Assembly: GCA_020438595.1 (NCBI GenBank)
Contig: JAGQUI010000011.1
Coordinates: forward strand, 1-19,940
DNA: 19,940 nucleotides
Source of the DNA: Propionibacteriaceae bacterium
GTDB taxonomy: Bacteria; Actinomycetota; Actinomycetes; Propionibacteriales; Propionibacteriaceae
Direction of reading: 5' to 3'
In this document: piece after piece, positions 8,981 through 17,232 of the stretch
How the letters are laid out: each line of letters starts with the position of its first letter
Numbering within the stretch: position 1 is the stretch's first letter
Made by a program: the position numbers and the translations under genes
Notes under the pieces: generated by a model
Seen by the model: only the letters and a program-made list of their open reading frames with translations
Databases searched by the model: none
Told to the model about the DNA's origin: nothing

Positions 8981-10005
8981 GCAGGCACCTCTTCCTTGCC
9001 CTGGATCTGCTCGGACAGCTTGCGGGCGGCCTCGGCGCGCCGCTCGGCGGCCTTGGCCAGGTTCTTCTTCTTGCCCCGGCGCAGCCGCGGATTGAACACC
9101 TCGTCCAGTGAGGACTGCAGCAGCAGCAGGGAGAAGCTGATCAGGGTCAGCATGATCGTCGGCGGCAGGAAGGCCCACCAGGCCCCGGTCGCGACCGCCT
9201 GGAAGGCCAGCGCCCAGTGCAGCTGCATGCCGAGGGAGTTCGTGCCGGACGGACCGAGGCCGAGCATCGACAGCGTCGACTCGGCGAGGATCGCGCTGGC
9301 CATCTGCAGGATCCAGGCCATCACGATGTAGCTGGCCAGGTAGGGCAGCACGTCGAAGACCATGATGCCGGGGGTGCGGGCGCCGGAGAGCTTGGCCACG
9401 TCGATGTGTTCTCGCGTGGCCACCGAACTCGCCTGGGCTCTGACCGCTCGTGCCGTCCATGGCCAGGACGTGATGCCGATCACCAGCGCCAGCCCGACGA
9501 TGCCCTTCAGGAACTGGATGTCGGTGCTCTGCAGGGACATCGAGATCAGGATCAGGATGACGATCGCGGGGATCGCCAGCACGACGTTGGTGATGCCCAT
9601 CAGGGCTTCCTCGAGCCAGCCGCCGACGTAGCCGGCGATCACGCCGATCAGCACGCCGATCACGGTGGCCAGCGTGCCGGCGAGCAGGCCGTTGATCAGG
9701 GAGTTCCTGGTGCTGGCCATCAGCACGGCGAGCACGTCGTAGCCGAAGTTCTCCGTGCCGAGGATCTGCTGCGGGGACGGGGCGTCGTAGAGCGAACCGA
9801 CCTTGAGGTCCGGCGCGTACGGGTAGAGCAGCGGGCCGATGAAGGCCAGCACCACGATCCCGATGATCATCCCGAGGGAGACCCACATCCGCGGACCGAA
9901 GTTCAGGCTGCGCCAAGCGGGCTTGGGCTTGGACTGCGCCGGCGCGGGGGTCTGCGGAGCCTGCGGCTCCTCCGCCTCGGCGACGGCGTTGCTGATGTTC
10001 GTCAT
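8977..10005 (-). CDS. Opp/Dpp-family ABC transporter permease (OppC-like)
   Basis: This 342-residue inner-membrane permease has an N-terminal Pro/Ala-rich cytoplasmic segment (about 10-30), a first helix at 41-60, a periplasmic loop containing YAPD and LGTENFGYDVL (82-92, the OppC_N signature), then the five-helix permease core. The EAA-type coupling loop is EHIDVAKLSGARTPGI (199-214), which would contact the ATPases. After the usual end DEVFNPRLR (301-309) comes a highly charged Lys/Arg/Glu/Ala tail (310-342), probably a helix and longer than usual. ATG 10005 is one base after the upstream TGA and has GGGGGAGAAG before it. It overlaps the OppD-like gene by four bases. Confidence 0.92.
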   Translation of the reverse strand: MTNISNAVAEAEEPQAPQTPAPAQSKPKPAWRSLNFGPRMWVSLGMIIGIVVLAFIGPLLYPYAPDLKVGSLYDAPSPQQILGTENFGYDVLAVLMASTRNSLINGLLAGTLATVIGVLIGVIAGYVGGWLEEALMGITNVVLAIPAIVILILISMSLQSTDIQFLKGIVGLALVIGITSWPWTARAVRAQASSVATREHIDVAKLSGARTPGIMVFDVLPYLASYIVMAWILQMASAILAESTLSMLGLGPSGTNSLGMQLHWALAFQAVATGAWWAFLPPTIMLTLISFSLLLLQSSLDEVFNPRLRRGKKKNLAKAAERRAEAARKLSEQIQGKEEVPA

Positions 10006-10006
10006 G

Positions 10007-11014
10007 TCACTTCTCCCCCGACTTCGCGGCCCGGATCCGTGGGTCGATGAATCCGTAGAGGACCTCGACGGCGTAGTTCGCGACCAGCACCGCGACCGTG
10101 ATGATCAGGGTGACGGCCTGGACCACGGGGTAGTCGTTGGCCGCGATCGCGTTGAACAGCAGGGTGCCCATCCCGGGGTAGCTGAAGACCAGCTCGGTGA
10201 TCAGGGCGCCGCCCACCATGGTGCCGATGCTCAGCGCCAGACCCGTGATCTGCGGCAGCATCGCGTTGTTGAAGATGTAGCGGGTCATCTTGGCGTCGCC
10301 GATGCCCAGGCTACGGGAGTAGTTCACGTAGTCGGAGCCGAGTTCGTAGATGGCCATCGAGCGCATGCCGACGGCCTGCCCGCCGATGTTGACCACCAGC
10401 AGCGACAGGAACGGCAACCACCAGTACTGGAGCGCGTCGCTGAAGAACGCCCAGCTCCACTCCGGTGAGGTGCCCAGCGAGTACGCCCCGCCGGGTGGGA
10501 ACCAGCCCAGCATCACGGCGAAGACGTAGAGCAGGATGATCGAGAGGCAGAAGTAGGGAACGGAGGAGAACAGCAGGGACGTCGTGAAGACCGACTTGTC
10601 CCAGCTGCCACCCTTGTAGGCGGCAACGGCGCCGAGCACGTTGCCGATGATCCAGCCGAGGAAGATGGCCGGGATCTGGAGCACCAGGGTCCAGGGCAGC
10701 GACTGTGCGATCAGGTCGCTCACCGGGGTGGGGTAGAACGCGAACGACTTGCCCAGGTTCCCCTGCAGGATGCTGGTCACGTACGTCACGAACTGGTTCC
10801 ACATCGGCTGGTCAAGGCCGAATTCCCGCATGAACTGCTCGTACACCCGCTGTTGCGCCTCGGAACTGGCGCCACCCTGGCCCAGTCCCGAGACGATCAC
10901 GTCGACCGGGTTACCCGGGATGAGCCGCGGCAGCAGGAAGTTCAGAACCACTGCCACCACGAGCGCACCCAGGTACCAGACGGTCTTGCTCGCCAGATAG
11001 CGTCGCAGACCCAT
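10007..11014 (-). CDS. Opp/Dpp-family ABC transporter permease (OppB-like)
   Basis: This 335-residue permease forms the heterodimeric channel with the OppC-like protein. The first helix is at 12-32, followed by RLIPGNPVD (30-38), the family motif. A large external segment (about 40-100) contains FGLDQPMWNQFV. The coupling loop is SDYVNYSRSLGIGDAKM (227-243), and the C-terminus ends in DPRIRAAKSGEK. GGAG lies five bases before ATG. It sits 21 nt after the binding-protein gene and one base before the next permease gene. Family-typical in length; no anomalies. Confidence 0.92.
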   Translation of the reverse strand: MGLRRYLASKTVWYLGALVVAVVLNFLLPRLIPGNPVDVIVSGLGQGGASSEAQQRVYEQFMREFGLDQPMWNQFVTYVTSILQGNLGKSFAFYPTPVSDLIAQSLPWTLVLQIPAIFLGWIIGNVLGAVAAYKGGSWDKSVFTTSLLFSSVPYFCLSIILLYVFAVMLGWFPPGGAYSLGTSPEWSWAFFSDALQYWWLPFLSLLVVNIGGQAVGMRSMAIYELGSDYVNYSRSLGIGDAKMTRYIFNNAMLPQITGLALSIGTMVGGALITELVFSYPGMGTLLFNAIAANDYPVVQAVTLIITVAVLVANYAVEVLYGFIDPRIRAAKSGEK

Positions 11015-11035
11015 GGTGCTCCAGTTCCCTTCCGG

Positions 11036-12844
11036 TCAGCCGGCGATCTTCTGGATCTTGTACATCCAGGTGTTGCCTGCACCGCGGAACATCGGCGGAG
11101 CGTAGCTGTTGTTCTCGTCGGGCCAGTTGTAGAAGTTGGTCGCGTTGTACTCGTAGAACTCGTCCGGCCGGTACATGATCGGGCAGGCGGGAACTTCCTT
11201 GCGGTACAGCGAGTCCAGCTTGTCATAGGCCGCCTTCTTGGCCGCGTCGTCCGTGGCCTGCGAGGCCTCGGTCAGCATGGCCTCCACGTCGCTGTTCTTC
11301 CAGCGTCCGTAGTTGGCGAAGGTGGTCTTGCCGATCGGCTGCATCTCGGACTGGCTCATGATGTCCTTGAACCGGGCCCACGGGGTGGCGGGGTTCACGC
11401 CGGAGACGTACCAGACGGCCATGTCGAAGCTGCCGCCCTGGATGGCCTGCGTGGTCTCGGCCTGCTGCGGGAAGTTGGTCGAGCAGTCGATGCCGATCGC
11501 GTTCAGGCTCTTGGCGATGATCTCGCAGGAGGCGTTCCAGTCCGTCCAGCCGGTCGGGGTGATCAGCTTGTACGGGCCGAGCCGGGTGCCGTCGAGGGTG
11601 TAGATGCCGTCGGAGCCCTTCTTGGCGCCCGCGTCGGTGAGCAGCTTCTCCGCGGCGGTCGGGTCGTAGCTCCAGCCGTTGGCCTTGGCGTCGTCGGCGT
11701 TGAAGTACTTCTCCTCGGCGCCGGTCGGCAGGATCAGGCTGGGCTGCACCTCTGCGGAGTAGCCGGACATCGCGGTCTCGGCGATCGACGCGTAGTCAAT
11801 GGCCGACGCGATGGCCTTGCGGACGGTCGCGTTGTCGAGGCCCTTCTTCGTGGTGTTCATCAGCAGCATCGGCATCGAACCCGGCACGTAGTACGGCTTG
11901 TCCTTGAGGAAGGTGCCGACCGGCTTGCCGCCCTCCCACATCTTCCAGATCTGGGAGACGAACTGCTGCATGATGTCGAGCTCGCCGGCCTGGAACTTGA
12001 TGTTGCCGTCCTCGTTCGACTTGAAGATCGGGTGGATGATCTGCTTCATCACCGGCAGGCCGCCATAGAACGTCTGGCCCCAGTACTTGTCGTTGAGGGT
12101 CAGCACGACCTGGGTCTGGTCGGCCTTGTCGAGCGTGAACGGACCGGTGCCGATCGGCTTGTCCATGACCTCGGTGGGCAGCTTGTCGTCGGCGATCCCG
12201 GAGAACACCGCCTGCGGCAGCACGTAGTTCTCGGTGAGCATGCGCAGGATGTTGCTGACGTTCTTGGTCTTCTGGTTGACCGTGATCACGATCGTCGTGT
12301 CGTCGGTGGCCTCCATGGAGTCGGCCAGCTGCCAGAACGACGCCACGTTGATGCCGCTGTTCTTCTTGCCGAGCTCGTAGGAGAAGACGACGTCCTTCGC
12401 GGTGCACGCGCTGCCGTCGGAGAAGGTGACGCCGTCCTGCATGGTCAAGGTGATGGTGCTGGTGCCGTCGACCGCGTACTCCTTGGCGATGCCCGGCATG
12501 ATCTCGCCGGTCAGGATGTTCCAGCGCAGCGGGGTCTCATAGACGATCTGCATCACGTTCGCCGCAGCCGGCCACGCGGCCGTCGGGGAGAGCGGGTTGA
12601 AGGTCGCCGGGGGGCCCCACTGGAAGCCGGCGATGATCAGGGCGTCGGCCGTGGTGCCGCTGCGGCCCTTGCCCACCTGGCCGTTGTTGCCGATGCCGGG
12701 CTTGGTCTCACCGGACGCGCCGCCGGAGGCGGTGCCGCCGCTGCCGCTGCCGGCGCAGGCCGCGAGCGCGATGCTGCCGGCGACGACGCCGCCCAGCTTG
12801 AGGAACGAGCGCCGCGAGGGCTTCTCGAAGATGGAATCTGACAT
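11036..12844 (-). CDS. Opp-type (SBP_bac_5) substrate-binding lipoprotein with Tat signal
   Basis: This 602-residue extracellular binding protein captures the transported oligosaccharide (inferred) or peptide. The N-terminus has a twin-arginine motif, SRRSFLK (10-16), a hydrophobic stretch and a lipobox ALAAC with the acylated C30. It is therefore probably exported folded by the Tat system and anchored to the membrane by lipid. A Gly/Ser/Ala-rich linker runs from about 31 to 50. The mature body fits solute-binding family 5, with the usual NPLSPTAAW-type entry and long C-terminal domain. GGAGG precedes ATG. In Thermotoga, family-5 proteins of Opp-type transporters bind cello- and manno-oligosaccharides, and the flanking GH1, GH2 and GH3 genes support the same use here. 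It is encoded 123 nt after the GH2 gene. Confidence 0.93.
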   Translation of the reverse strand: MSDSIFEKPSRRSFLKLGGVVAGSIALAACAGSGSGGTASGGASGETKPGIGNNGQVGKGRSGTTADALIIAGFQWGPPATFNPLSPTAAWPAAANVMQIVYETPLRWNILTGEIMPGIAKEYAVDGTSTITLTMQDGVTFSDGSACTAKDVVFSYELGKKNSGINVASFWQLADSMEATDDTTIVITVNQKTKNVSNILRMLTENYVLPQAVFSGIADDKLPTEVMDKPIGTGPFTLDKADQTQVVLTLNDKYWGQTFYGGLPVMKQIIHPIFKSNEDGNIKFQAGELDIMQQFVSQIWKMWEGGKPVGTFLKDKPYYVPGSMPMLLMNTTKKGLDNATVRKAIASAIDYASIAETAMSGYSAEVQPSLILPTGAEEKYFNADDAKANGWSYDPTAAEKLLTDAGAKKGSDGIYTLDGTRLGPYKLITPTGWTDWNASCEIIAKSLNAIGIDCSTNFPQQAETTQAIQGGSFDMAVWYVSGVNPATPWARFKDIMSQSEMQPIGKTTFANYGRWKNSDVEAMLTEASQATDDAAKKAAYDKLDSLYRKEVPACPIMYRPDEFYEYNATNFYNWPDENNSYAPPMFRGAGNTWMYKIQKIAG

Positions 12845-12862
12845 TGCTTACCTCCATTGGTC

Positions 12863-12880
12863 AGGCCCGCCAGTGGGCCT
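12863..12880 (-). promoter_or_regulatory. hairpin in the leader of the binding-protein gene
   Basis: AGGCCC and GGGCCT (12863-12868, 12875-12880) pair perfectly over a 6-nt loop, 19-36 nt upstream of ATG and just before the ribosome binding site. In sugar ABC operons a stem in this position often protects the downstream mRNA and raises binding-protein levels. That role is an inference here. Confidence 0.4.
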
Positions 12881-12934
12881 CAATGAGTGGTTGATTGGGT
12901 TGTCGGTACTGCCAGTGGTGTTGGTTCGACGTCC

Positions 12935-12952
12935 CGGCCCTTCGCAGGGCCG
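12935..12952 (-). terminator. stem-loop after the GH2 gene, possible partial terminator
   Basis: CGGCCCT and AGGGCCG pair perfectly (7 bp, TCGC loop) 16 nt beyond the GH2 stop. There is no U-run, so it may only attenuate readthrough or set differential expression between the GH2 gene and the much more abundant binding protein expected downstream. Confidence 0.4.
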
Positions 12953-12967
12953 CTGCTCAGGGCACCC

Positions 12968-15529
12968 TCATACGGCCTCACTCGGGGTCAGTGGTCTGGT
13001 GAGGGATCGCAGGGCCGGACGGGCGGTGAGCCCGGCCAGCTCGTCGTCGGCGAAGCTGCCGGACACCGTGAAGGTGTGGGCCTCGCCGGGGAACAGGTCG
13101 ACCAGCATGCTGTCGCTGACCGCGTCGGAGTCGACCCGGTCCGGGAACAGGCACAGCGTGCGCAGGAAGCTGCGGGCGGTCACGGTCACCGCCGCGCCGT
13201 CGTCGGTGCGGGCCACGCTCGCCTCGTAGTCGGGCGCGGGCAGCGCGGCGTCCACGTCCTCGACCAGCAGCTTCACCGCGCGCTCGGCGCCGTCCAGGGC
13301 GACCACCAGAGCCAGTTCGGCGGCGGGAACGTCGGTGGAGTCCGGGGTGATCTCCACCTCGGTCCGCGAGCGGACGTCCACCAGCCGCGCCAGCGACCGG
13401 GACCAGAGGATGTCGCCGCCGAGCGTGCGCAACTCGACGGTGCCGGTGGCGACCCAGTCGGTGGTGCCGTCGTTGACCAGCACCGCGCGCCAGCCGCCCG
13501 CGTCGCGCTGCAGCGTGACCAGGCGGTCAGCGTAGGCCGAGCGGACGGCGTACCACAGCGGCTTGCGGCGGGCGACCGGCTCCCCCGCCGCATTCGTGCC
13601 CAGGTCGAGGGCCGCCCAGGAGGTGACCGGCCAGCAGTCGTTGAGCTGCCACACGATCGAACCGAGGCAGTGCCCGCGCAGCGAGCGCCAGCGCTCGATG
13701 CCGTAGCGCACGGCGCGGGCCTGCTGGAGCTGCATCGCTAACAGCCAATCGTCGAAGTCGCCGGGGCCCTCGCCGGGGGCCGGCAGGTGGCCCTGGATGC
13801 CCCGGTTGAGCTTGTCGTTGCCACCGGCTGCCTTCTGGTGGACCAGCATCGCCGCGGAGGTGGCGCTGCGGTCGTCCGGCTCCAGGGTCCGCGCCCAGGT
13901 GGCCCAGGTGGCCGGACCCTGGTAGCCGAACTCGGAGACGAAGCGCGGCGTGTAGTCGTCGTAGGCTGTGTAGTCTCGCTCGTTCCACACGTCCCAGATG
14001 TGCACGCACCCGTGGTTCATGTCGTTGGGGTGGATGTCGTTGCCCATGCCGGACGAAGGGCTGCCCGGCCAGTAGGGACGGCTCGGATCGAGCTCGGCCA
14101 CCACGCGCGGCAGCATCTCGTAGTAGTAGCCGGCGCCCCACGCCTTCCCGTCCAGCTGGTCGGCCCAGTTCCAGTCGTGGAAGCCCCAGATGCACTCGTT
14201 GTTGCCGTTCCACAGCACCAGCGAGGGGTGGGCGGACAGGCGCACCACGTTGTCACGGGCCTCGGCCTCCACCTCGAGGGCGAGCGCCTCGTCCTCCGGG
14301 TAGGCGGCGCAGGCCAGGCAGAAGTCCTGCCAGACCAGCACGCCGAGCTCGTCGCACGCGTCGTAGAAGCCCTGCTGCTCGTAGATGCCGCCGCCCCAGA
14401 TCCGGAGCATGTCGATGCCGGCGTCCTTCGCCTGCTGCACCCGCTCGCGGTAGCGCTCGGGCGTGACCCGGCTGGGGAAGCAGTCGTCCGGGATCCAGTC
14501 CATGCCGCGGGCGAACAGCTGGACGCCGTTCAGCCGGAACCCGAAGGTGGCACCGTTGCCGTCGGCGTCCGGGGTGGTGTCGAGCTCGACGGTGCGGAAG
14601 CCGGTGCGCCGCTCGACGCGGTCGAGCACCTGCTGCTCGTCGTGGAAGGTGACCTCGACCTCGTAGAGCGGCTGCTCGCCCAGGCTGTGCGGCCACCAGG
14701 GGGCGACGTCGCTCATCGTCAGTTCGGCCTCGGCCCAGTCCTCGTCGGCGGCGACGCCGACCTCGGCGTACTCCTCGCCGCGCCGGACCCGGACGGTGAG
14801 GGCGGCGAAGCGGCTGCCTCCGGCGATCTGGACGTGGACGCGCAGCCGGCCGTCCCAGCTGCCGGAGGCGTTCTGGGTGGCCGTGCCGAAGACGGCGACG
14901 TCGGCGATCCGGGCGCGGTTCCAGGAGCGCAGCCCGATCGTCTTCCAGATGCCCGCCGTGATCAGGCGGGGGCCCCAGTCCCAGCCGAAGTTGCAGGCCA
15001 TCTTGCGGACCAGGTTGTAGGGGTCGCGCTCGACGTGGATGCGCTCGCCCACCTGCGCCGCCATCGCGGTGGTGTACTCCAGCACCGGCGAGAACACGAC
15101 CTCGATCACGTTCGGGCCCGGCTGCAGGCGGCCGTCGGCACCGAAGGCGTTGCGGCGGTGCATGTTCACCGAGCGGCCCAGCGAGACGCCGTTGCAGAAG
15201 ACCTCCGCGATGGTGTCCAGGCCGTCGCAGAGCAGGTCGCAGTGCGTGTTCGCGAGTTCGGGCGCGTCGGGTGCGAGGTCGAACTCGCCGCGGTAGGTCC
15301 AGGCCTGCTCCCCCACCCAGTGTTGGTCGGCCTCGTTCGTGCCGAGGTAGGGATCGTCGATCAGGCCAGCGGCCAGCAGGTCGGTGTGGACGACGCCGGG
15401 CACCGTGGCCGGGATGCCGGCGGCGAGTTGCTCCCGCAGGGGTTCGGGCACCGATTTCCAGCCGCTACCCGCTGTATCCGCGCGGACGGTCCAGCGCGCA
15501 CCCGACAGGTCCAGCCAGCCCTGCTCCAC
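12968..15529 (-). CDS. glycoside hydrolase family 2 beta-mannosidase, cytoplasmic
   Basis: This 853-residue enzyme cleaves terminal beta-mannose from manno-oligosaccharides or N-glycan cores. It has the full beta-mannosidase layout. The jelly-roll sugar-binding domain contains NFGWDWGP. It is followed by an Ig-like domain, then the barrel with RGMDWIPDDCFP and IWGGGIYEQ. LWNGNNE carries acid/base E445 and VSEFGYQ carries nucleophile E533, numbered from the GTG start. C-terminal Ig-like domains end the protein. The frame opens at 15604, but the first 25 codons look non-native. GTG 15529 has GAGGAGG five bases upstream and gives VEQGWLDLSG, matching where family members begin. No signal peptide. 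It is the first gene of the operon, with a candidate LacI-type operator 105 nt upstream. Confidence 0.93.
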   Translation of the reverse strand: MEQGWLDLSGARWTVRADTAGSGWKSVPEPLREQLAAGIPATVPGVVHTDLLAAGLIDDPYLGTNEADQHWVGEQAWTYRGEFDLAPDAPELANTHCDLLCDGLDTIAEVFCNGVSLGRSVNMHRRNAFGADGRLQPGPNVIEVVFSPVLEYTTAMAAQVGERIHVERDPYNLVRKMACNFGWDWGPRLITAGIWKTIGLRSWNRARIADVAVFGTATQNASGSWDGRLRVHVQIAGGSRFAALTVRVRRGEEYAEVGVAADEDWAEAELTMSDVAPWWPHSLGEQPLYEVEVTFHDEQQVLDRVERRTGFRTVELDTTPDADGNGATFGFRLNGVQLFARGMDWIPDDCFPSRVTPERYRERVQQAKDAGIDMLRIWGGGIYEQQGFYDACDELGVLVWQDFCLACAAYPEDEALALEVEAEARDNVVRLSAHPSLVLWNGNNECIWGFHDWNWADQLDGKAWGAGYYYEMLPRVVAELDPSRPYWPGSPSSGMGNDIHPNDMNHGCVHIWDVWNERDYTAYDDYTPRFVSEFGYQGPATWATWARTLEPDDRSATSAAMLVHQKAAGGNDKLNRGIQGHLPAPGEGPGDFDDWLLAMQLQQARAVRYGIERWRSLRGHCLGSIVWQLNDCWPVTSWAALDLGTNAAGEPVARRKPLWYAVRSAYADRLVTLQRDAGGWRAVLVNDGTTDWVATGTVELRTLGGDILWSRSLARLVDVRSRTEVEITPDSTDVPAAELALVVALDGAERAVKLLVEDVDAALPAPDYEASVARTDDGAAVTVTARSFLRTLCLFPDRVDSDAVSDSMLVDLFPGEAHTFTVSGSFADDELAGLTARPALRSLTRPLTPSEAV

Positions 15530-15826
15530 GAAGTCCTCCTCGACCCCTGCTCCTCGACGAGCGGCCCGGACCTGCCCGGGCCCCAGCAATGGCCGCGCTC
15601 TCATCCCGCGGTGGGACGTACGTTAGCACCGACCGCAAACGCTCTCATAAGAGTTGGCAGAGCCGTGCTCGGATCGTTACCAGTCCGAGACCTTGCCGCC
15701 GGGGCACGCACAACGTTTCACTCGCACGCTGCCGCAGGCGCCCCTTCGCGCACGGCAGTCAGCGTCGATCCGGCCGGCGTCGAGTTCACGTCCAGCATGC
15801 GGACCTCCCGGCCCGCATCGCGGATG
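15530..15826 (-). promoter_or_regulatory. leader and promoter region of the glycosidase/transporter operon
   Basis: This 297-nt gap between tatA and the GH2 gene holds no supported gene. It must contain the operon promoter unless transcription reads through from tatA. TAnnnT-type boxes (for example TAACGT and TAACGAT on the minus strand) occur, but none has a convincing -35, so no promoter is placed. The candidate repressor site at 15634-15647 lies inside. Confidence 0.45.
15634..15647 (-). promoter_or_regulatory. candidate LacI-family operator, imperfect
   Basis: The minus strand reads TGAGAGCGTTTGCG. One half, TGAGAGCG, matches the LacI/CebR-type half-site; the other half is degenerate. 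The plus strand shares 10 of 14 bases with the better site at 16203-16216. Its position, about 105 nt upstream of the GH2 start, suits repression of the operon. The spaced pair CTCT-cata-AGAG (15642-15653) overlaps it and adds a small local symmetry. Confidence 0.4.
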
Positions 15827-16072
15827 TCAGGAGGCGCTGGGGCCCTCGTCGGTGGACTGCGGAGAGGCCTGCGGCTCGGGCGCCGGCGCCGGCGCGGCCG
15901 CGGGCGGGGTGGCGGCCGGCGGCTCCACCGCGGCGGGGCTCTTCGTCTCCTCCTTGAACTCGCGGATCGCCTGGCCCGCGCTCTTGCCGAACCCGGCGAG
16001 CTTCGTCCCGCCGAACAGCACCAGCGCAACCACCGCGAGGATGACCCATTCCCAACCGCCCAGACTTGGCAT
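15827..16072 (-). CDS. tatA: TatA-family twin-arginine translocase subunit
   Basis: This 81-residue protein has the standard TatA form: a short N-terminus, one transmembrane helix (WVILAVVALVLF, 9-20), the FGGTKL hinge (20-25) and an amphipathic helix, AGQAIREFKEE (32-42). A Pro/Ala-rich acidic tail follows (45-81). TatA oligomers form the pore through which TatC-selected folded proteins cross the membrane. AAGGAG lies nine bases before ATG. No tatC or tatB is present in the window, so this is a separate copy or the only one apart from tatC. Its neighbour in the same direction, the glycosidase operon, encodes a binding lipoprotein with a twin-arginine signal, a plausible client. It is divergent from the propeller gene, sharing a 178-nt promoter region. 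Confidence 0.92.
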   Translation of the reverse strand: MPSLGGWEWVILAVVALVLFGGTKLAGFGKSAGQAIREFKEETKSPAAVEPPAATPPAAAPAPAPEPQASPQSTDEGPSAS

Positions 16073-16202
16073 GAAAGCACTCCTTAGCTCTTCAGGGCTC
16101 GTTCAATTCCTACCCCGTGCCCGCAAGCCCGGGCTCCTCACGGAGTATCTTCCACCCCACACGCCGATTCGGCACGCCGGGCACGTCGTTCGCGCTCATC
16201 TG

Positions 16203-16216
16203 TGAGATCGCTCTCA
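16203..16216 (+). promoter_or_regulatory. LacI/CebR-like operator palindrome
   Basis: TGAGATCGCTCTCA has two perfect 5-nt arms (TGAGA/TCTCA) around a central CG, the symmetry of LacI-family sites. It differs at three positions from the actinobacterial CebR box TGGGAGCGCTCCCA. It lies 34 nt before the ATG of the propeller gene and directly upstream of a TAGACT -10-like box (16217-16222), where a bound repressor would block RNA polymerase. No LacI-type regulator is encoded in the window. Confidence 0.55.
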
Positions 16217-16250
16217 TAGACTGCCACACAACACCGACCAGGGAGGAACC

Positions 16251-17129
16251 ATGGAGCAGGGCGCCCGGAAGCTGCGTCCGGGACAGCGCGCGCAGCTGTT
16301 CACCTACGACGTCGCCGAGGCCACCAGCACCCTGGTCACCGAGTCGGCCACCCTGTTGTTCGAGGCGCCGAACTGGACCCCGGACGGGCACTGGCTGATC
16401 GTGAACGCGGACGGTGTGCTGCACCGCGTCCCTGCCGGCGGCGGCGCGCCGGAGCCGATCGAGGTGCCGGGCCTGCCGCTGGTCAACAACGACCACGTGC
16501 TCTCCCCGGACGGGCGCACCGCCTACGTGTCCGGCTTCGACGGGCACCTGCACGCGGTCGACCTGGCCACGCGGGCCCACCGGCGGGTCTCGAACGACCA
16601 CCCGGACTTTGTGCACTTCCTGCACGGGGTCTCCCCGGACGGGGCGCTGCTCGCCTACATCGGCATGGACCTGCTCCCGGACGGCGTGCGCACCAACGTC
16701 TACACGGTTCCGGCGGCCGGCGGCGCGGACGTGCAGCTCACCGACGACGGGTTCCCCGACGACGGCGCGGAGTTCAGCCCGGACGGGGCGTGGGTGTGGT
16801 TCAACTCCGAGCGCGGCTCGACGACGCCCGGGCACGCCCAGCTGTTCCGGATGCGTCCGGACGGGTCGGAGATCGAGCAACTCACGTTCGACGAACGGGT
16901 GAACTGGTTCCCGCACGTCTCCCCCGACGGCACCCGGGTCGTCTACCTCAGCTTCCCCCCGGGGACCCTGGGCCACCCGGCGGACCTGGACGTGGTGATC
17001 CGCCTGCTCGGCCCGGACGGGACGGCGACGGACCTCGTCCACCTCTTCGGCGGCCAGGGCACGCTCAACGTCGCCGGCTGGGCTCCCGACAGCACCCGGT
17101 TCGCCTACGTGGCCTACCCGCTGAAGTGA
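16251..17129 (+). CDS. TolB-like PD40 beta-propeller protein, cytoplasmic
   Basis: This 292-residue protein is made of six WD40-like PD40 repeats, marked by WTPDG (42), SPDG (85), SPDG (128), SPDG (176), SPDG (224) and APDS (278), each followed by a beta-strand such as AYVSG, AYIGM or VVYLS. This predicts a six-bladed propeller like the C-terminal domain of TolB. There is no signal peptide or lipobox, so it is not the periplasmic Tol-Pal protein and probably acts in the cytoplasm. Related stand-alone propellers occur beside carbohydrate genes, but I know of no proven activity. GGGAGGAACC precedes ATG. The LacI-type palindrome upstream links it to the sugar operon. It could bind or process a sugar or lactone, or serve as a scaffold. 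A function is not assigned. Confidence 0.75.
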   Translation: MEQGARKLRPGQRAQLFTYDVAEATSTLVTESATLLFEAPNWTPDGHWLIVNADGVLHRVPAGGGAPEPIEVPGLPLVNNDHVLSPDGRTAYVSGFDGHLHAVDLATRAHRRVSNDHPDFVHFLHGVSPDGALLAYIGMDLLPDGVRTNVYTVPAAGGADVQLTDDGFPDDGAEFSPDGAWVWFNSERGSTTPGHAQLFRMRPDGSEIEQLTFDERVNWFPHVSPDGTRVVYLSFPPGTLGHPADLDVVIRLLGPDGTATDLVHLFGGQGTLNVAGWAPDSTRFAYVAYPLK

Positions 17130-17183
17130 CGCGAACAGGAACCGTCCCCATTCCACGTCGCGGGGACGGTTCCTTTTCGCGTC
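17128..17183. repeat. REP-like palindrome, locus B
   Basis: Arms 17128-17149 and 17162-17183 are reverse complements with one mismatch in 22, separated by 12 nt. The inner 13 bases are the shared core AGGAACCGTCCCC (17137-17149) and its inverse (17162-17174). The outer bases, GACGCGAA/TTCGCGTC, differ from locus A yet pair with each other. The left arm begins inside the TGA of the propeller gene. As RNA it makes a very stable hairpin and can act as terminator between the propeller gene and acdS. Confidence 0.88.
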
Positions 17184-17201
17184 GCCACGCCCGGCCGGCG
17201 T

Positions 17202-17207
17202 TAGGCT
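17202..17207 (+). promoter_or_regulatory. -10-like TAGGCT box before acdS
   Basis: TAGGCT fits TAnnnT and lies 25 nt before the acdS ATG, allowing a short leader with the GAGAGGA ribosome binding site. No clear -35. The identical hexamer lies before the HTH-TOBE gene at 18363. Confidence 0.3.
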
Positions 17208-17232
17208 CTGGCCCACCGACGAGAGGACCCCG

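Noticed and set aside
8981..9916. N-terminal extension of the OppD-like ATPase frame (apparent fusion protein)
   Set aside because: The extra residues are an out-of-frame reading of the permease gene. The ATG at 8980 with an ATGA overlap and ribosome binding site explains the ATPase fully.
10853..12841. 662-codon plus-strand frame opposite the binding-protein gene
   Set aside because: Antisense shadow of a clear lipoprotein gene with signal peptide and ribosome binding site.
13787..16087. 766-codon plus-strand frame opposite the GH2 and tatA genes
   Set aside because: Runs through two real genes and their promoter region; low-complexity shadow composition.
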